64,000 bases of DNA from Bradyrhizobium frederickii (GCF_004570865.1 NZ_SPQS01000013.1:1-64000); one strand, 5' to 3'; positions 16,817 through 26,060 are shown, counted from the stretch's first letter. Made by a program: numbers and translations. Notes: generated by a model not told the origin, from the sequence alone.

Positions 16817-17991
16817 GACTGGGACACCCGGTGCTGCGGACGGAAATCGCTGCCGACCGTCTCGCCGAACGGACCGCCGTTGAAATGCAGCCGGGTCACG
16901 TTGCTCGGCTGCTCCAGCGAGAGCAGCGGGAACACCAGCTCGGCGAAGCGATAGGCTTCCTCCAGATGCGGGTAGCCCGACATGATGAAGGTATCGATGC
17001 CGAGATCCTGATACTCCCTGATGCGGGTCGCCACCGTCTGGGCGTCGCCGACCAGTGCGGTGCCGGCACCGCCGCGCACCAAGCCGACGCCGGCCCACAG
17101 GTTCGGGGCGATCTCGAGCTTGTCGCGCTTGCCGCCATGGAGCTGCGCCATGCGCTGCTGTCCCACGGAATCCATGCGGGCAAAGTTCTTTTGCGCCAGC
17201 GCGATGGTGTCGTCGCTGACATGCCTGATCAGATCGTTGGCGGCGCGCCAGGCCTCCTCATTGGTCTCGCGGACAATGACATGAAGGCGGATGCCGAAGG
17301 AGAGCTTCCGGCCGCGCGCCGCGGCCACCTCCCTCACCTTCGCGATCTTCTCGGCGACGAGCGCGGGCGGCTCGCCCCAGGTGAGATATTTGTCGCCGGT
17401 GTCGACGGCGACGTCGATGCCGGCCTCCGAGGAGCCGCCGAAATACAGCGGCGGCCGCGGCGACTGCACCGGCGGGAACAGCAGCTTGCCGCCTTCGACA
17501 CGGATGTGCCTGCCCTCGACGTTGACCGTCTTGCCGGCGAGCAGGTCACTGTAGACGTTCAGGAACTCGCGGGTGACCTCGTAGCGCTCGTCATGACCGA
17601 GGAAGACGCCGTCCCCCTTGTTCTCGACGGGATCGCCGCCGGTGACGACGTTGACGAGCAGCCGGCCATTGCTGATGCGATCGAGCGTCGCCGTCATGCG
17701 CGCGGCCACGCTCGGCGATTGCAGGCCGGGCCTCACGGCCACGAGGTAGCGCAGCCGCTCGGTGAACGGCGCGACTGACGAGGCGACGATCCAGGAATCT
17801 TCGCACGACCGCCCGGTCGGCAGCAGCACGCCGAAATAGCCGAGCTGATCGGCGGCCTGCGCGATCTGGCGCAGATAGTTGAAGTTGACCTCGCGGCCGC
17901 CGATGCCGGTGCCGAGATAGCGGCCGTCGCCGTGGGTCGGCAGGAACCAGAGGATGTTGGCGTTGGATGGCTTGCTCATGATTGTGCTCAC
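16813..17991 (-). CDS. ssuD: FMNH2-dependent alkanesulfonate monooxygenase SsuD
   Basis: The 392-residue luciferase-fold monooxygenase carries NILWFLPTHGDGRYLGT, ADQLGYFGVLLPTGRSCEDS and NGRLLVNVVTGGDPVENKGD, which are SsuD signatures. It uses FMNH2 and O2 to release sulfite from alkanesulfonates in the cytoplasm. The FMNH2 probably comes from the flavin reductase at 14524. The start is a GTG at 17991 that overlaps the upstream ssuA stop (GTGA). An ATG four codons later (MSKPSN) is a valid alternative. Confidence 0.93.
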   Translation of the reverse strand: MSTIMSKPSNANILWFLPTHGDGRYLGTGIGGREVNFNYLRQIAQAADQLGYFGVLLPTGRSCEDSWIVASSVAPFTERLRYLVAVRPGLQSPSVAARMTATLDRISNGRLLVNVVTGGDPVENKGDGVFLGHDERYEVTREFLNVYSDLLAGKTVNVEGRHIRVEGGKLLFPPVQSPRPPLYFGGSSEAGIDVAVDTGDKYLTWGEPPALVAEKIAKVREVAAARGRKLSFGIRLHVIVRETNEEAWRAANDLIRHVSDDTIALAQKNFARMDSVGQQRMAQLHGGKRDKLEIAPNLWAGVGLVRGGAGTALVGDAQTVATRIREYQDLGIDTFIMSGYPHLEEAYRFAELVFPLLSLEQPSNVTRLHFNGGPFGETVGSDFRPQHRVSQS

Positions 17992-18941
17992 GTACCGGGC
18001 TTCCGAGCGACGTCGGAAATCTTGATGGATTTGGGGATCAGGCCCAGCGCGAAGAACGCATCGGCCACCTGCTGCTGGTCGGCAATGACGGCATCAGTGA
18101 TCGGCCTGATGCCGTAGGACTGTCGCTTCAACGCCACCTCGACCACCGGGACGGACAGGCCGATCGACGGCGCCAGCTGCTCGGCGACCGCGTGGATATC
18201 GCCCCGGGCCCAGTCGTCGATCGCGCTCAGTTCAGCGAGCACGGCTTCGACGATGCTGGGATTGGCATTGAGGAATTTCCTCGAGGAGAAATAGAACTGG
18301 TAGTTGGCAACGATGCCAGTGCCATCAGTGAGCGTGCGCGCGCCGGTGGCCGCTTCCGCGGCGGCCTGGAACGGATCCCAGATGACCCAGGCGTCGACGG
18401 CGCCGCGCTCGAAGGCGGCGCGGGCATCGGCCGGCGCCAGGAACACCGGCTCGATCTCCGAATACTTCACGCCGGCCTGCTCCAGCGCCTTGACCAGGAG
18501 ATAGTGGACGTTCGAGCCCTTGTTCAGCGCGACCTTCTTGCCCTTGAGGTCGGCGACGGATTTGAGCGGGCTGTGCTTCGGCACCAGGATCGCCTCGCCC
18601 TTCGGGGCCGGCGGCTCATAGGCGACATATTGGATCGGCGCGCCGGCGGCCTGCGCGAAGATCGGGGGGGCTTCGCCGGTGTTGCCGAAATCGATCGCGC
18701 CGACATTGAGCGCTTCGAGCAGCGGCGGGCCGGAGGGGAATTCCGTCCACACCACCTTGAAGCCGGCGGCGGCGAGCTTCGGCTCGAGCGTGCCCTTGCT
18801 CTTGAGCAGCACCAGCTTGCCGTATTTCTGGTAACCGATGCGGACGACCTTGTCCTCGCCATAGGAGGTGCCGACCGCGGCGGCGACGATGCCGATCGAC
18901 AGCATGACGGCTGCGATCAGGCGCTGGATGATACGCCTCAT
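17988..18941 (-). CDS. ssuA: Sulfonate ABC transporter substrate-binding protein (SsuA paralogue 1)
   Basis: This 317-residue periplasmic binding protein has a Sec signal peptide (hydrophobic run LIAAVMLSIGIVAAAVG, cleavage near TSYGED). The NitT/TauT/SsuA-type core contains VRIGYQKYGKLVLLKSKGTL, VWTEFPSGPPLLEALNVGAI, FGNTGEAPPIFAQAAG and VDAWVIWDPF. SsuA proteins deliver aliphatic sulfonates to SsuBC. It overlaps ssuD by four bases. A second, related binding protein lies immediately upstream, so the importer probably accepts more than one sulfonate. Confidence 0.88.
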   Translation of the reverse strand: MRRIIQRLIAAVMLSIGIVAAAVGTSYGEDKVVRIGYQKYGKLVLLKSKGTLEPKLAAAGFKVVWTEFPSGPPLLEALNVGAIDFGNTGEAPPIFAQAAGAPIQYVAYEPPAPKGEAILVPKHSPLKSVADLKGKKVALNKGSNVHYLLVKALEQAGVKYSEIEPVFLAPADARAAFERGAVDAWVIWDPFQAAAEAATGARTLTDGTGIVANYQFYFSSRKFLNANPSIVEAVLAELSAIDDWARGDIHAVAEQLAPSIGLSVPVVEVALKRQSYGIRPITDAVIADQQQVADAFFALGLIPKSIKISDVARKPGT

Positions 18942-18979
18942 GTTCAAACCCTTATGCGTGGGAAGAGTGGTCGGCACGG

Positions 18980-19930
18980 TCAGGCTGCCGGGTTGCGCCA
19001 GACGATGTCGCGGATGACGATCGGCTTCGGAATCAGACCGAGCTTGTAGAAGCGGTCGGCGACGCCCTGCTGGGTCGCGACGATGTCGTCGGTGACGGGA
19101 CCGACCACGAAGTTGGCGCGATTGGCCGCCACGGTCTGGATGTCCAGCGCCACGCCGGTGATCGCGGCGAGCGATCTGGCGACCTCGTCGCGATGCTGCT
19201 CTGCCCATGTGCCCGCCGCGGCCGTCACCTCGACGATCTGCTGCAGGATCGTTCCGTGATTCTTCGCGAAATCGCGGTTGGCGATGTAGAAGGAGTTGGT
19301 CTTGGTGACCTCGCGCGCATTGATCAGGATGCGGCCGTTCTGCTTGGTCTCGCCGATCGCGAAGTACGGATCCCAGATCGCCCAGGCCTCGATGCTGCCA
19401 TTGGCAAAGGCCGGGCCGGCATCCGGCGGCGTCAGATAGACCGGCGTGATGTCGGCATAGGTGAGGCCGGCCTTCTCCAGCGTCTGCACCACGACGTTGT
19501 GGGCGCTGGATCCCTTGGTGAAGCCGACGCGCTTGCCCTTGAGGTCGGCGATGTCGCGGATCGCCGAGTCCTTCGGCACCAGGATGCCCTGCCCGTTGGT
19601 GATGGGCTGGCCGGCGGCATAGACGATCGCCGCTCCTGCCGCCTGCGCGAACACCGGCGGCGAATCGCCGACCGCACCGAAATCGACGCTGCCGACGTTC
19701 ATTGCTTCCATCATCGGCGGCCCCGACGAGAACTCGATCCATTTCACGTCGATGCCTTGCGGGGCGAAATGTTTTTCCAGGGCTGCCCTTTGGCGCGCGA
19801 TCACCAGCACGCCGGTCTTCTGGTAGCCGATACGAATTTCCTTCAGCACCCCTTGCGCCATTGCAGGCGAGGCAATCGCCGCAGCGGCCGCAGTTCCGAT
19901 CGATAGTTTGAGAAAGTCACGACGCTGCAT
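18980..19930 (-). CDS. Sulfonate ABC transporter substrate-binding protein (SsuA paralogue 2, Tat-type leader)
   Basis: The 316-residue binding protein has a leader MQRRDFLKLSIGTAAAAAIA with the Tat motif RRDFLKL and a likely cleavage after AMA. The core matches its neighbour region by region (IRIGYQKTGVLVIARQRAAL, KWIEFSSGPPMMEAMNVGSV, FGAVGDSPPVFAQAAGA, EAWAIWDPYF). It is the first gene of the ssu operon, 38 bases before paralogue 1. Tandem duplication and divergence is the likely origin. Ligand difference between the two is inference. Confidence 0.85.
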   Translation of the reverse strand: MQRRDFLKLSIGTAAAAAIASPAMAQGVLKEIRIGYQKTGVLVIARQRAALEKHFAPQGIDVKWIEFSSGPPMMEAMNVGSVDFGAVGDSPPVFAQAAGAAIVYAAGQPITNGQGILVPKDSAIRDIADLKGKRVGFTKGSSAHNVVVQTLEKAGLTYADITPVYLTPPDAGPAFANGSIEAWAIWDPYFAIGETKQNGRILINAREVTKTNSFYIANRDFAKNHGTILQQIVEVTAAAGTWAEQHRDEVARSLAAITGVALDIQTVAANRANFVVGPVTDDIVATQQGVADRFYKLGLIPKPIVIRDIVWRNPAA

Positions 19931-20345
19931 TCCACACTCCAGGCCGCGTGCGGCCGTTGTTCGTTCACGTGTGGAGGATGATGGTGCGGGTTGTCGGAGG
20001 TGTCGAGACGTTCAGGAAAATAGCGATGCGCGCACTGCGCGTGCGGCAGTGAGCATGATTAATCTTTCAAGCGGCCGCGACGATGCAGAGCGATTATTTT
20101 CGCACGCGAATGTGAGCGCCGCGCGGATCCGGCCCTGCGCTTGCGAAGTGCCGAACTCAGAATGTCGAAAACAACCCCATGCACAGTAGCCGGCGTTAAC
20201 GGGATCAATGGCTTACGCGGCAGCCGACTTAAGCGGCAGCCGACTTGCGCGGCAGGCAAAAGGTTTGCTCCGTCGGGCAAAACAGGCGCATGATGGCGTG
20301 ATCGCGGAGTGAACGGCGTCGTGGCGCGCGCGAGCGCCTGCTGGC
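19931..20345. other. Intergenic region upstream of the ssu operon
   Basis: 415 bases hold no convincing gene. It must contain the ssu promoter. I see no clear hairpin with a T-run. Near 20220-20262 the motif GGCAGCCGACTT occurs twice in tandem (AAGCGGCAGCCGACTT repeats about 16 bases apart), followed by a third degenerate copy (GCGCGGCAGG). Nothing else was recognised. Confidence 0.5.
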
Positions 20346-21512
20346 CTAATGCAGCCATCTCACCGGCAAGTTCTGCAAGCCCCGGAACGCCCAGCCGCCG
20401 ATGCGCACCGGCTCGTCGTCGGCGAGCTCGAGCTTCTTCGCCCGCGCGAACAATGTCGGCAGCGCGACATCGGCGATCATGGCGCGGGACGCGAAGGCGC
20501 CGGCGCAGAAATGCGGGCCGGCGCCGAACGCGACGCTCTTGGTCACGTCGCGGCGCACGTCGAACTCATCGGCGCGGTCGAAATGCTTCTCGTCGCGGTT
20601 GGCGGAGCCGAACATCAGGAACACGCGCTCGTCGGTTTCGAAGGCGACGTCGCGGATGCTCCAGGGCTTTGCGATACGGCGCGGCGACATGCCGATCGGC
20701 GAGATCCAGCGGGCGTATTCCTCGAACGCCTGCAGCCAGGTCACTTCACCGCGCAGAACCAGATCGAGCTGCTCGGGATGGGTCAAGAGCGCCCATACCG
20801 TGCCGGCAATCGCCTTGCGCGGTTCGTTCTGCCCGCCTGAGATCGCGAGCTTGACGTTGGCGCGCACGCTCTCCATCGGCATGCCCGAGGAAAGGAGAAC
20901 CCCGAGAATGCTCTGGTCGGGATGCATGCGCATCACCGGCAGGATGTCGTCGATGGCAGCGTCGATACCGGACGTCGCGGCATGGCAGCGCGCCTCGACG
21001 GCGGGATCGCCGGCGTAATTGGCGATGCCCTCAATCATGCCTTGCGACCAGGCGTCCATATCCTCATAGCCGATATTGGTGAGGCCGGTGATCGACTTCA
21101 GGCATTCGCCGGAGAACGGCAAGGCGAAATCGCGCATCAAGTCGACCCGCCCGGGCTCGATCGAAGCGAGGATGCGGTCGGCATGGGCCTGGAACTGCGC
21201 AGTCCAGTGCGCCTTCACCGTCTTCGGCGACACCGTCGGGAACATCGCGCGGCGCTCGACCTGATGCGCCTCGCCGTCCTTGCGCATCATGTTGTGGCCC
21301 ATCAGCCGGTTCATCAGGCCGGCGGGCTGGTGCGAGGAGAACACGTCAATCTGCTTCTCGGAGATCGAGATGTCGTCGCGGCTGGTCAGCAGCGTCGAGC
21401 CGAGCTGCGGCACGAAGGCGATCGGCGCCTCCTTGCGCATCTTTGCCAGCATTGGATAGGGATCGGCCCAGAATGCGGCAGGATCGATGTCGATGCGTGG
21501 CGCCGTGCTCAA
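20346..21512 (-). CDS. Cytochrome P450
   Basis: The 388-residue soluble P450 has a heme-ligand loop FGAGPHFCAGAFASR (Cys about residue 351), the ExxR region and the PISPIGMSPRR-like substrate-recognition region (YARWISPIGMSPRRIA). The I-helix reads VKLAISGGQNEPRKAIAGTV. Where most P450s have the acid-alcohol pair (E/D)T, this has an Asn-Glu-Pro stretch, so the proton-delivery residue differs. There is no membrane anchor, so it needs separate ferredoxin and reductase; neither is adjacent. Substrate unknown. It stands alone between the ssu operon and dusA. Confidence 0.9.
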   Translation of the reverse strand: MSTAPRIDIDPAAFWADPYPMLAKMRKEAPIAFVPQLGSTLLTSRDDISISEKQIDVFSSHQPAGLMNRLMGHNMMRKDGEAHQVERRAMFPTVSPKTVKAHWTAQFQAHADRILASIEPGRVDLMRDFALPFSGECLKSITGLTNIGYEDMDAWSQGMIEGIANYAGDPAVEARCHAATSGIDAAIDDILPVMRMHPDQSILGVLLSSGMPMESVRANVKLAISGGQNEPRKAIAGTVWALLTHPEQLDLVLRGEVTWLQAFEEYARWISPIGMSPRRIAKPWSIRDVAFETDERVFLMFGSANRDEKHFDRADEFDVRRDVTKSVAFGAGPHFCAGAFASRAMIADVALPTLFARAKKLELADDEPVRIGGWAFRGLQNLPVRWLH

Positions 21513-21646
21513 GCGTCGCTCCCTTGCTGTATCCCCGACGCTTTGCGCTCACGCGGCCGTTCGGGTCCGGATCAGCTTTTAGCGTGTTCAGGCGCCGCCG
21601 TCTGTCCCCAGCGATTGGGACAGGGTAGCGTCACTGGCTGCATCTG

Positions 21647-22630
21647 CTAGGCAGCCTGTCCAAGTGCGACCTTGGCGATCGCATCGCTCAGCACATCGAA
21701 GCCGGCCCCCGGCCGCGTGCCCTGCTCGGCGAGATGGCGACGGAAGGCCCGTGCGCCGGGCACGGCATGAAATGCGCCGACGAAATGCCGGGTGATCGCA
21801 TGCAGCCGCGTGCCGCGTGCGAGCTGCTGCTCGATATAGGGCATCATGGCCTCGAGCGCAGCCTGCATGGACCCATGCGGGGCCGCTTCGCCAAAGATCT
21901 CCCGATCGACGGAGAGCAGCCGCCATGGTTCCTGATAGGCGGCGCGGCCGAGCATCGCGCCATCGACATGTTCGAGATGTGCTTTCGCTTCGTCTACGCC
22001 GGGGATGCCGCCGTTGATAATGACAGGCACGTCGGGCATCGCCCGCTTGAGCCGATAGACGCGGTCATAATCGAGCGGCGGGATGTCGCGATTCTCCTTC
22101 GGCGACAGACCGTTGAGCCAGGCCTTGCGGGCGTGCACGATCAGCGCATCGCAGCCGGAGGCGACCACCGCGCGCGCAAGCGCATCGAGCGCCATTTCAG
22201 GATCCTGGTCGTCGATGCCGATGCGGCATTTCACCGTGATGGGAATTGCGACCGCACGCTTCATCGCCTCGACGCATCTCGCCACCAGCTCCGGCTCCGC
22301 CATCAGGCAGGCGCCGAAGCGGCCGTCCTTCACGCGGTCCGACGGGCAGCCGACGTTGAGATTGATCTCGTCGTAGCCGAACACCTCGCCGATCCGCGCA
22401 GCCTGCGCCAGTTCGCGCGGATCCGACCCGCCAAGCTGAAGCGCGACCGGATGCTCGACTGCGTCGAACCCAAGCAGCCGCTCGCGGTCGCCGTGAATGA
22501 TGGCCCCGGTCGTCAGCATCTCGGTATAGAGCAGCGCCCGCCGCGTCAGATGGCGGTGGAACACCCGGCAGTGCCGGTCAGTCCAATCCATCATGGGTGC
22601 CACAGAAAATCGATAGTCTTGCGATTTCAA
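21647..22630 (-). CDS. dusA: tRNA-dihydrouridine synthase DusA
   Basis: The 327-residue flavoenzyme reduces uridines 20/20a in the tRNA D-loop. It carries FSVAPMMDWTDRHCRVFHRH at the start, EINLNVGCPSDRVKDGRFGA with the catalytic Cys (about residue 95), ITVKCRIGIDD, IVHARKAWLNGLSPKENR and VIINGGIPG, all diagnostic of DusA. The gene looks intact. Its 5' end is a known integration hotspot for islands with dusA-associated integrases, and a broken tyrosine integrase begins about 130 bases beyond the start codon here. Confidence 0.95.
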   Translation of the reverse strand: MKSQDYRFSVAPMMDWTDRHCRVFHRHLTRRALLYTEMLTTGAIIHGDRERLLGFDAVEHPVALQLGGSDPRELAQAARIGEVFGYDEINLNVGCPSDRVKDGRFGACLMAEPELVARCVEAMKRAVAIPITVKCRIGIDDQDPEMALDALARAVVASGCDALIVHARKAWLNGLSPKENRDIPPLDYDRVYRLKRAMPDVPVIINGGIPGVDEAKAHLEHVDGAMLGRAAYQEPWRLLSVDREIFGEAAPHGSMQAALEAMMPYIEQQLARGTRLHAITRHFVGAFHAVPGARAFRRHLAEQGTRPGAGFDVLSDAIAKVALGQAA

Positions 22631-22759
22631 TGATTTACCTTATGTTCTCAATGGGACGAACCCGGAACATGTGCAGCCTAATCTAGTCGAAATTGCACGC
22701 GTTTGTCCCCGTTTTGACCTCTCAGTGCACACATAGCGCCCACCCCGCGCCGCTGTCCA

Positions 22760-23295
22760 AGCCAAGACTTCGGCGACATCATCGATCTACATATCGAGGA
22801 CGTACGCGAGGTCGGCCGCCCTCACCGCCTCTCCAAGGCCGCGGTATTAGAGGCACTACGTCGCTACGCACGCTGCAGCCGTTCAAGCTATTGAAGTCTC
22901 GGCCGAAGAGGTTCGATTAGCGCGATATGCGATGAAGCATTTGGGCCTTGTAGCAAAATCGGAGGAGCGGGACCGAGGCCCAACTGAAGATGAGCTCGGC
23001 GAACTAATCGAGTATTTGAAACTAATCCTCGACAGGTCATTCCGATGGGGCGGATCGTTCGGTATGCGGTCGCGACAACGATGCGACAGGAAGAAATTTG
23101 TCGTCCGGATTGGCCGGACGAAGACATGAAGACGCGGGTACTCGTCATCCGCGACCGCAAGGATCCGCGAGCGAAGGACGGCAACGATCAGAAGGTGCCG
23201 CTTCTCAACCTGACGGGCTTCGATGCGTGGGAGATCTTGCTCCAACAGCGCATCATCACGAGAGGTTGGGGTCGTGTATTTCCGTACAACGCCTT
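22760..23295 (+). pseudogene. Broken tyrosine-recombinase (integrase) gene next to dusA
   Basis: Three overlapping frames rebuild one integrase. 22766-22894 gives DFGDIIDLHIEDVREVGRPH, the core-binding domain. 22887 onward gives ARYAMKHLGLVAKSEERDRG and PTEDELGELIEYL. 23045-23290 gives RIVRYAVATTMRQEEICRPD (first catalytic Arg box), MKTRVLVIRDRKDPRAKDGN and GWGRVFPYN. Two frameshifts, and loss of everything after the beta-sheet region including the HxxR and Tyr boxes, make it inactive. It is read away from the dusA 5' end, the position expected for the integrase of a dusA-inserted island. Confidence 0.75.
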
Positions 23296-23433
23296 TGCTC
23301 AGCTTCTCTCTAGAGTCAGCAATGGGTCCCAAGAGCAGAAGTCAGATCATTCTGACAACTCGTTACTCTCAACTCTCTGGGACTACTGTTGAAGAAGTAG
23401 TCGCCGAGCGATCTTGAGCGCAGCGCGGCTGTC

Positions 23434-23568
23434 CTACAGCCCAAAGCCTCGGCCAATCTCCCGCACAAGCCTCAGCGCGGCGTCAGTATTTCGGCCGTAA
23501 AACAGCGCCTGATCGACCTGCGAAAGAATGGTCAGCCCAAACAGCGCGATTGCGATGCCTCTAAACAT
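23434..23568 (-). CDS. Small membrane protein (44 residues)
   Basis: The frame reads MFRGIAIALFGLTILSQVDQ followed by ALFYGRNTDAALRLVREIGR and ends GFGL. It has one short hydrophobic helix and an amphipathic C-terminus. Small proteins of this layout (Fxxxx-A-x-A-L, then Y-G-R-x-T-D-A) recur in Bradyrhizobium genomes with no known function. It is probably inner-membrane associated. It lies just downstream of the integrase remnant on the other strand. Confidence 0.55.
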   Translation of the reverse strand: MFRGIAIALFGLTILSQVDQALFYGRNTDAALRLVREIGRGFGL

Positions 23569-23603
23569 GGTTGTGGACCGGGTTGAACGATGCAGCGAAA
23601 GTT

Positions 23604-23648
23604 CAAAAACGGCCCCAGCCGCAGGTTGGGAGAAACAGCCGGGGCCGA
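23604..23648 (-). terminator. Possible intrinsic terminator (minus strand)
   Basis: On the minus strand GGCCCCGGCTG and CGGCTGGGGCC flank TTTCTCCCAACCTG and are followed by GTTTTTG. This is a strong hairpin with a short T-run about 40 bases upstream of the 44-residue gene. It would stop leftward transcripts arriving from 23650-23930, where I see no gene, so it could instead be the end of a small RNA. Confidence 0.4.
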
Positions 23649-23928
23649 CATTCCCATTCCATGTGCCGCAATCAGCGGTAATCGGCACGCTGCCAGCAAG
23701 CCAGAAGAAAGCTAATGAAGTGTTTCGAAGGACCCGACTTCGGATGAAAGTGCTTTGGACACCCGGGCTTCGCAGGGCGGCCGGAGCCCGCCGGTACCTA
23801 ATCCGGACATGAAAGCGCGGCGGCGTCATGCCGAGCGCCAAGGTAGACATCGAACTGAAATTCGGTGCCTTGGCTTTACCCCCGACCTCGCCTAGCATCG
23901 TCAAAGGCGTCTCACTGGGATCAAACAA

Positions 23929-24144
23929 ATGAGCCGTTCCCTGCTGTGCTGCATAGCCGTTACCTGCTTCACTGGAGCCCTCGTTTTCCATTCCTCTGAA
24001 GCGAATGCCGTCTATTGGCGCGGCATCACCGCGCCAACGAACATCGACATTCATGGATGGCCGATCATCAAGGAGCCCCCACCCAGCCCATGCCAGTGGA
24101 TCCGCGTGAGCGGTGGCTACTGGGTCCGACAGTGCGTTTATTAG
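23929..24144 (+). CDS. Small exported protein (71 residues)
   Basis: The signal peptide MSRSLLCCIAVTCFTGALVF...SSEANA is followed by a 43-residue mature part containing VYWRGITAPTNIDIHGWPII and ending CQWIRVSGGYWVRQCVY. The two mature cysteines could form a disulfide, giving a small Trp/Tyr-rich periplasmic protein. It resembles the many short secreted proteins of Bradyrhizobium and has no known role. There is no clear Shine-Dalgarno site beyond GGGATCAAACAA. Confidence 0.55.
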   Translation: MSRSLLCCIAVTCFTGALVFHSSEANAVYWRGITAPTNIDIHGWPIIKEPPPSPCQWIRVSGGYWVRQCVY

Positions 24145-24263
24145 ACGTTGCCGAGCTGGGGCGTCACGCAGGATCAGTGAGGCGAAACGTTTTCGCAGCA
24201 CAGACTCGGTAGCGCAGCGACGAATGAGGCTCGTTCGTTGTGAGCAGGATGAAACGATAGGAA

Positions 24264-24506
24264 ATGATAGAACGTCGAAAGCTTGAGCGCATTGAAGTTG
24301 ACGAGGTCGCTTACATCTTCGGCGACGGTGCGAGCTTACGCTGCCGCGTGATCAACATGTCGGATCAAGGCGCAGCAATTGAACTTCCGTCGAGGTCTTA
24401 CGTGAACCCCACGTTCAAGCTGATGCTCGACAAGGATCGCAGCGTTCGAAGTTGCCGACTGGTCTGGTCGAGCGACAATCTTATCGGGGTGAAGTTCGAA
24501 TTCTAG
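24264..24506 (+). CDS. PilZ-domain protein
   Basis: The 80-residue single-domain protein reads MIERRKLERIEVDEVAYIFG, then CRVINMSDQGAAIELP and CRLVWSSDNLIGVKFEF. The RRKxxRxxV / (D/N)xSxxG arrangement is the PilZ c-di-GMP-binding signature, with N-M-S-D-Q-G here. Such free-standing PilZ proteins act as c-di-GMP adaptors; the partner is unknown. A GGATGAAACGATAGGAA stretch precedes the ATG. Confidence 0.8.
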   Translation: MIERRKLERIEVDEVAYIFGDGASLRCRVINMSDQGAAIELPSRSYVNPTFKLMLDKDRSVRSCRLVWSSDNLIGVKFEF

Positions 24507-24783
24507 TAGGGCTGGCTTCAGCTCGACCTGCCTTTCCAAGACTGTGGGAAAAGTTAGGAGCCCGGGCCTCATACCCAAGCAGCCTGACAACGGGTTGTTC
24601 GGCTACGCGTCCAGTCTGTGCAAAGCCCATCGGGCCAGCCTGACCCCTCTTGCGGGGCTGGAGGGACAGTGCGGGGCCAAGCGGTCCGACGGCTGACGCG
24701 TAAGGAGGCGCCATGCAGTTCGAGACTAGTCCCGGTCGGCGATATCGCTGTGTTCACTTGTGACCAGGAATAGGTATTTGTAA

Positions 24784-25419
24784 TGTTCCCGCGCAAAGGG
24801 GAATGTCATCACCGCCAATGCGGCTCAAGGCGTGCTCGCCAACGATACCGACCCGGACACCGACGCCTTGCACGTCAGCGCCGTCAATGGCGTAGTCGGC
24901 AATGCGCTGACTGGCGCATTCGGGACGCTGACACTGAATGCTAACGGCAGCTACAGCTATTCCACCGCGAAGGGCGGCAGCGCATCTCAAGGACTGCCGC
25001 AGGACAACTTTACGGACACGGTTGATGACGGGCACGGCGGCACCAGTACAGCCACATTGACCGTCTCGGTCATTGGCAACGGCCAGACTTATGTGAAGGG
25101 GACGGACAGCAATGATACGCTGTCGGCAGGCACGAAGGGAACCGTACTTGATGGAGGGAACGGCAACGACACACGGAAGGACGCCGACACGTTCGTGTTC
25201 AACCCAAATTTTGGCAAGGACGTGATCACCGACTTCAAGCCAAATGCGGATCACATCCAGATCGATGACACGCTCTTTGCAAACTTCGCTGCCGTGAAGA
25301 CTCATGCAGCCGGCGACGGGCAAGGCAACACGCTGATTACTTATGACGCGAACAACACGATCACATTGACCGGCGTCGTTCCGTCTCAGCTGCACGCGAA
25401 TGACTTCTTCTTCGTGTGA
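24784..25419 (+). pseudogene. C-terminal fragment of a VCBS/RTX-type adhesin
   Basis: The open frame begins right after an in-frame stop (24781), without a real start codon, and reads GNVITANAAQGVLANDTDPD, FGTLTLNANGSYSYSTA (VCBS repeat), then TYVKGTDSNDTLSAGTKGTV and LDGGNGNDTRKDADTFVFNP (a collapsed RTX nonapeptide block), GKDVITDFKPNADHIQIDD and ANDFFFV. This is the classic end of a large type-I-secreted adhesin, including the C-terminal secretion region. The 5' part is missing. A GTG at 24832 could start a 195-residue product, but export of a fragment is doubtful. Confidence 0.65.
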
Positions 25420-25454
25420 CGGCGCGGCGGGTCCGTTCGACAACCCAACCAGAA

Positions 25455-25489
25455 GGATGGGCCCGACGTATTACACGTCGGGGCCATCC
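25455..25489. terminator. Long hairpin after the adhesin fragment
   Basis: GGATGGGCCCGACGT (25455-25469) pairs with ACGTCGGGGCCATCC (25475-25489) with one mismatch and a 5-base loop. It lies 36 bases after the adhesin stop and probably is its original terminator, although the T-run is absent. Confidence 0.5.
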
Positions 25490-25747
25490 AAGCCCATTAA
25501 GCCCGTTGTATCCGCCGACGTTCCACGCCCGCCGATATTCCATTCCCGTTACGCGCATTTTGTCTCATTTGGGTCAATAGGGCCGGTTTCGGCCGTGGGT
25601 AGTCAGGTCCGGTCTACCCTCAACTTCGGACATGGCCTCGCACCACCTGGACGGTTGCGCTGGCCCCCTAAGGACACCCGGCATTGCAACAAGAAAACCT
25701 ATGCTTCCTCACCGGTGAGGTGAGCGCAAGCGCGGCCACGACTTCCG

Positions 25748-25864
25748 CTATTCCCGTCGTATCTGCATAGGCACCATGTGACCGACATCCTCGACCAGAT
25801 GGAGCCGGGCAAACGCCACGTACCGCGCCGCGACTGATCGGTCGATGACCGGATAAACCTTCAT
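25748..25864 (-). pseudogene. C-terminal remnant of an alpha/beta hydrolase
   Basis: The frame reads MKVYPVIDRSVAARYVAFAR then LHLVEDVGHMVPMQIRRE. The VEDVGHMVP stretch looks like the strand and catalytic-His segment that ends many alpha/beta hydrolases. Only 38 codons survive. The rest of the 640-base gap 25420-26060 holds the hairpin above and nothing else I can support. Confidence 0.3.
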
Positions 25865-26060
25865 GCCGGATTCTAACGGGATACAGGAGGCCCTGATACT
25901 GAAGCTGCAACTGCGCTGCCCCTGGAATAAGAAGCGCTTTCCTCAGCGGCCGCCCTCAACTGCCTGGGCCGGAGAGCCAACAACCCGTCCAAATGCGCGC
26001 GCGCCAGACAGTCGCTGCGCGGGCGTGATGCGCATTTGCGTCCATCCTGACGGCTTGCAG

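Noticed and set aside
18941..19742. Long N-terminal extension of the SsuA paralogue 1 frame into paralogue 2
   Set aside because: The extension is an out-of-frame reading of paralogue 2. A signal peptide begins at 18941.
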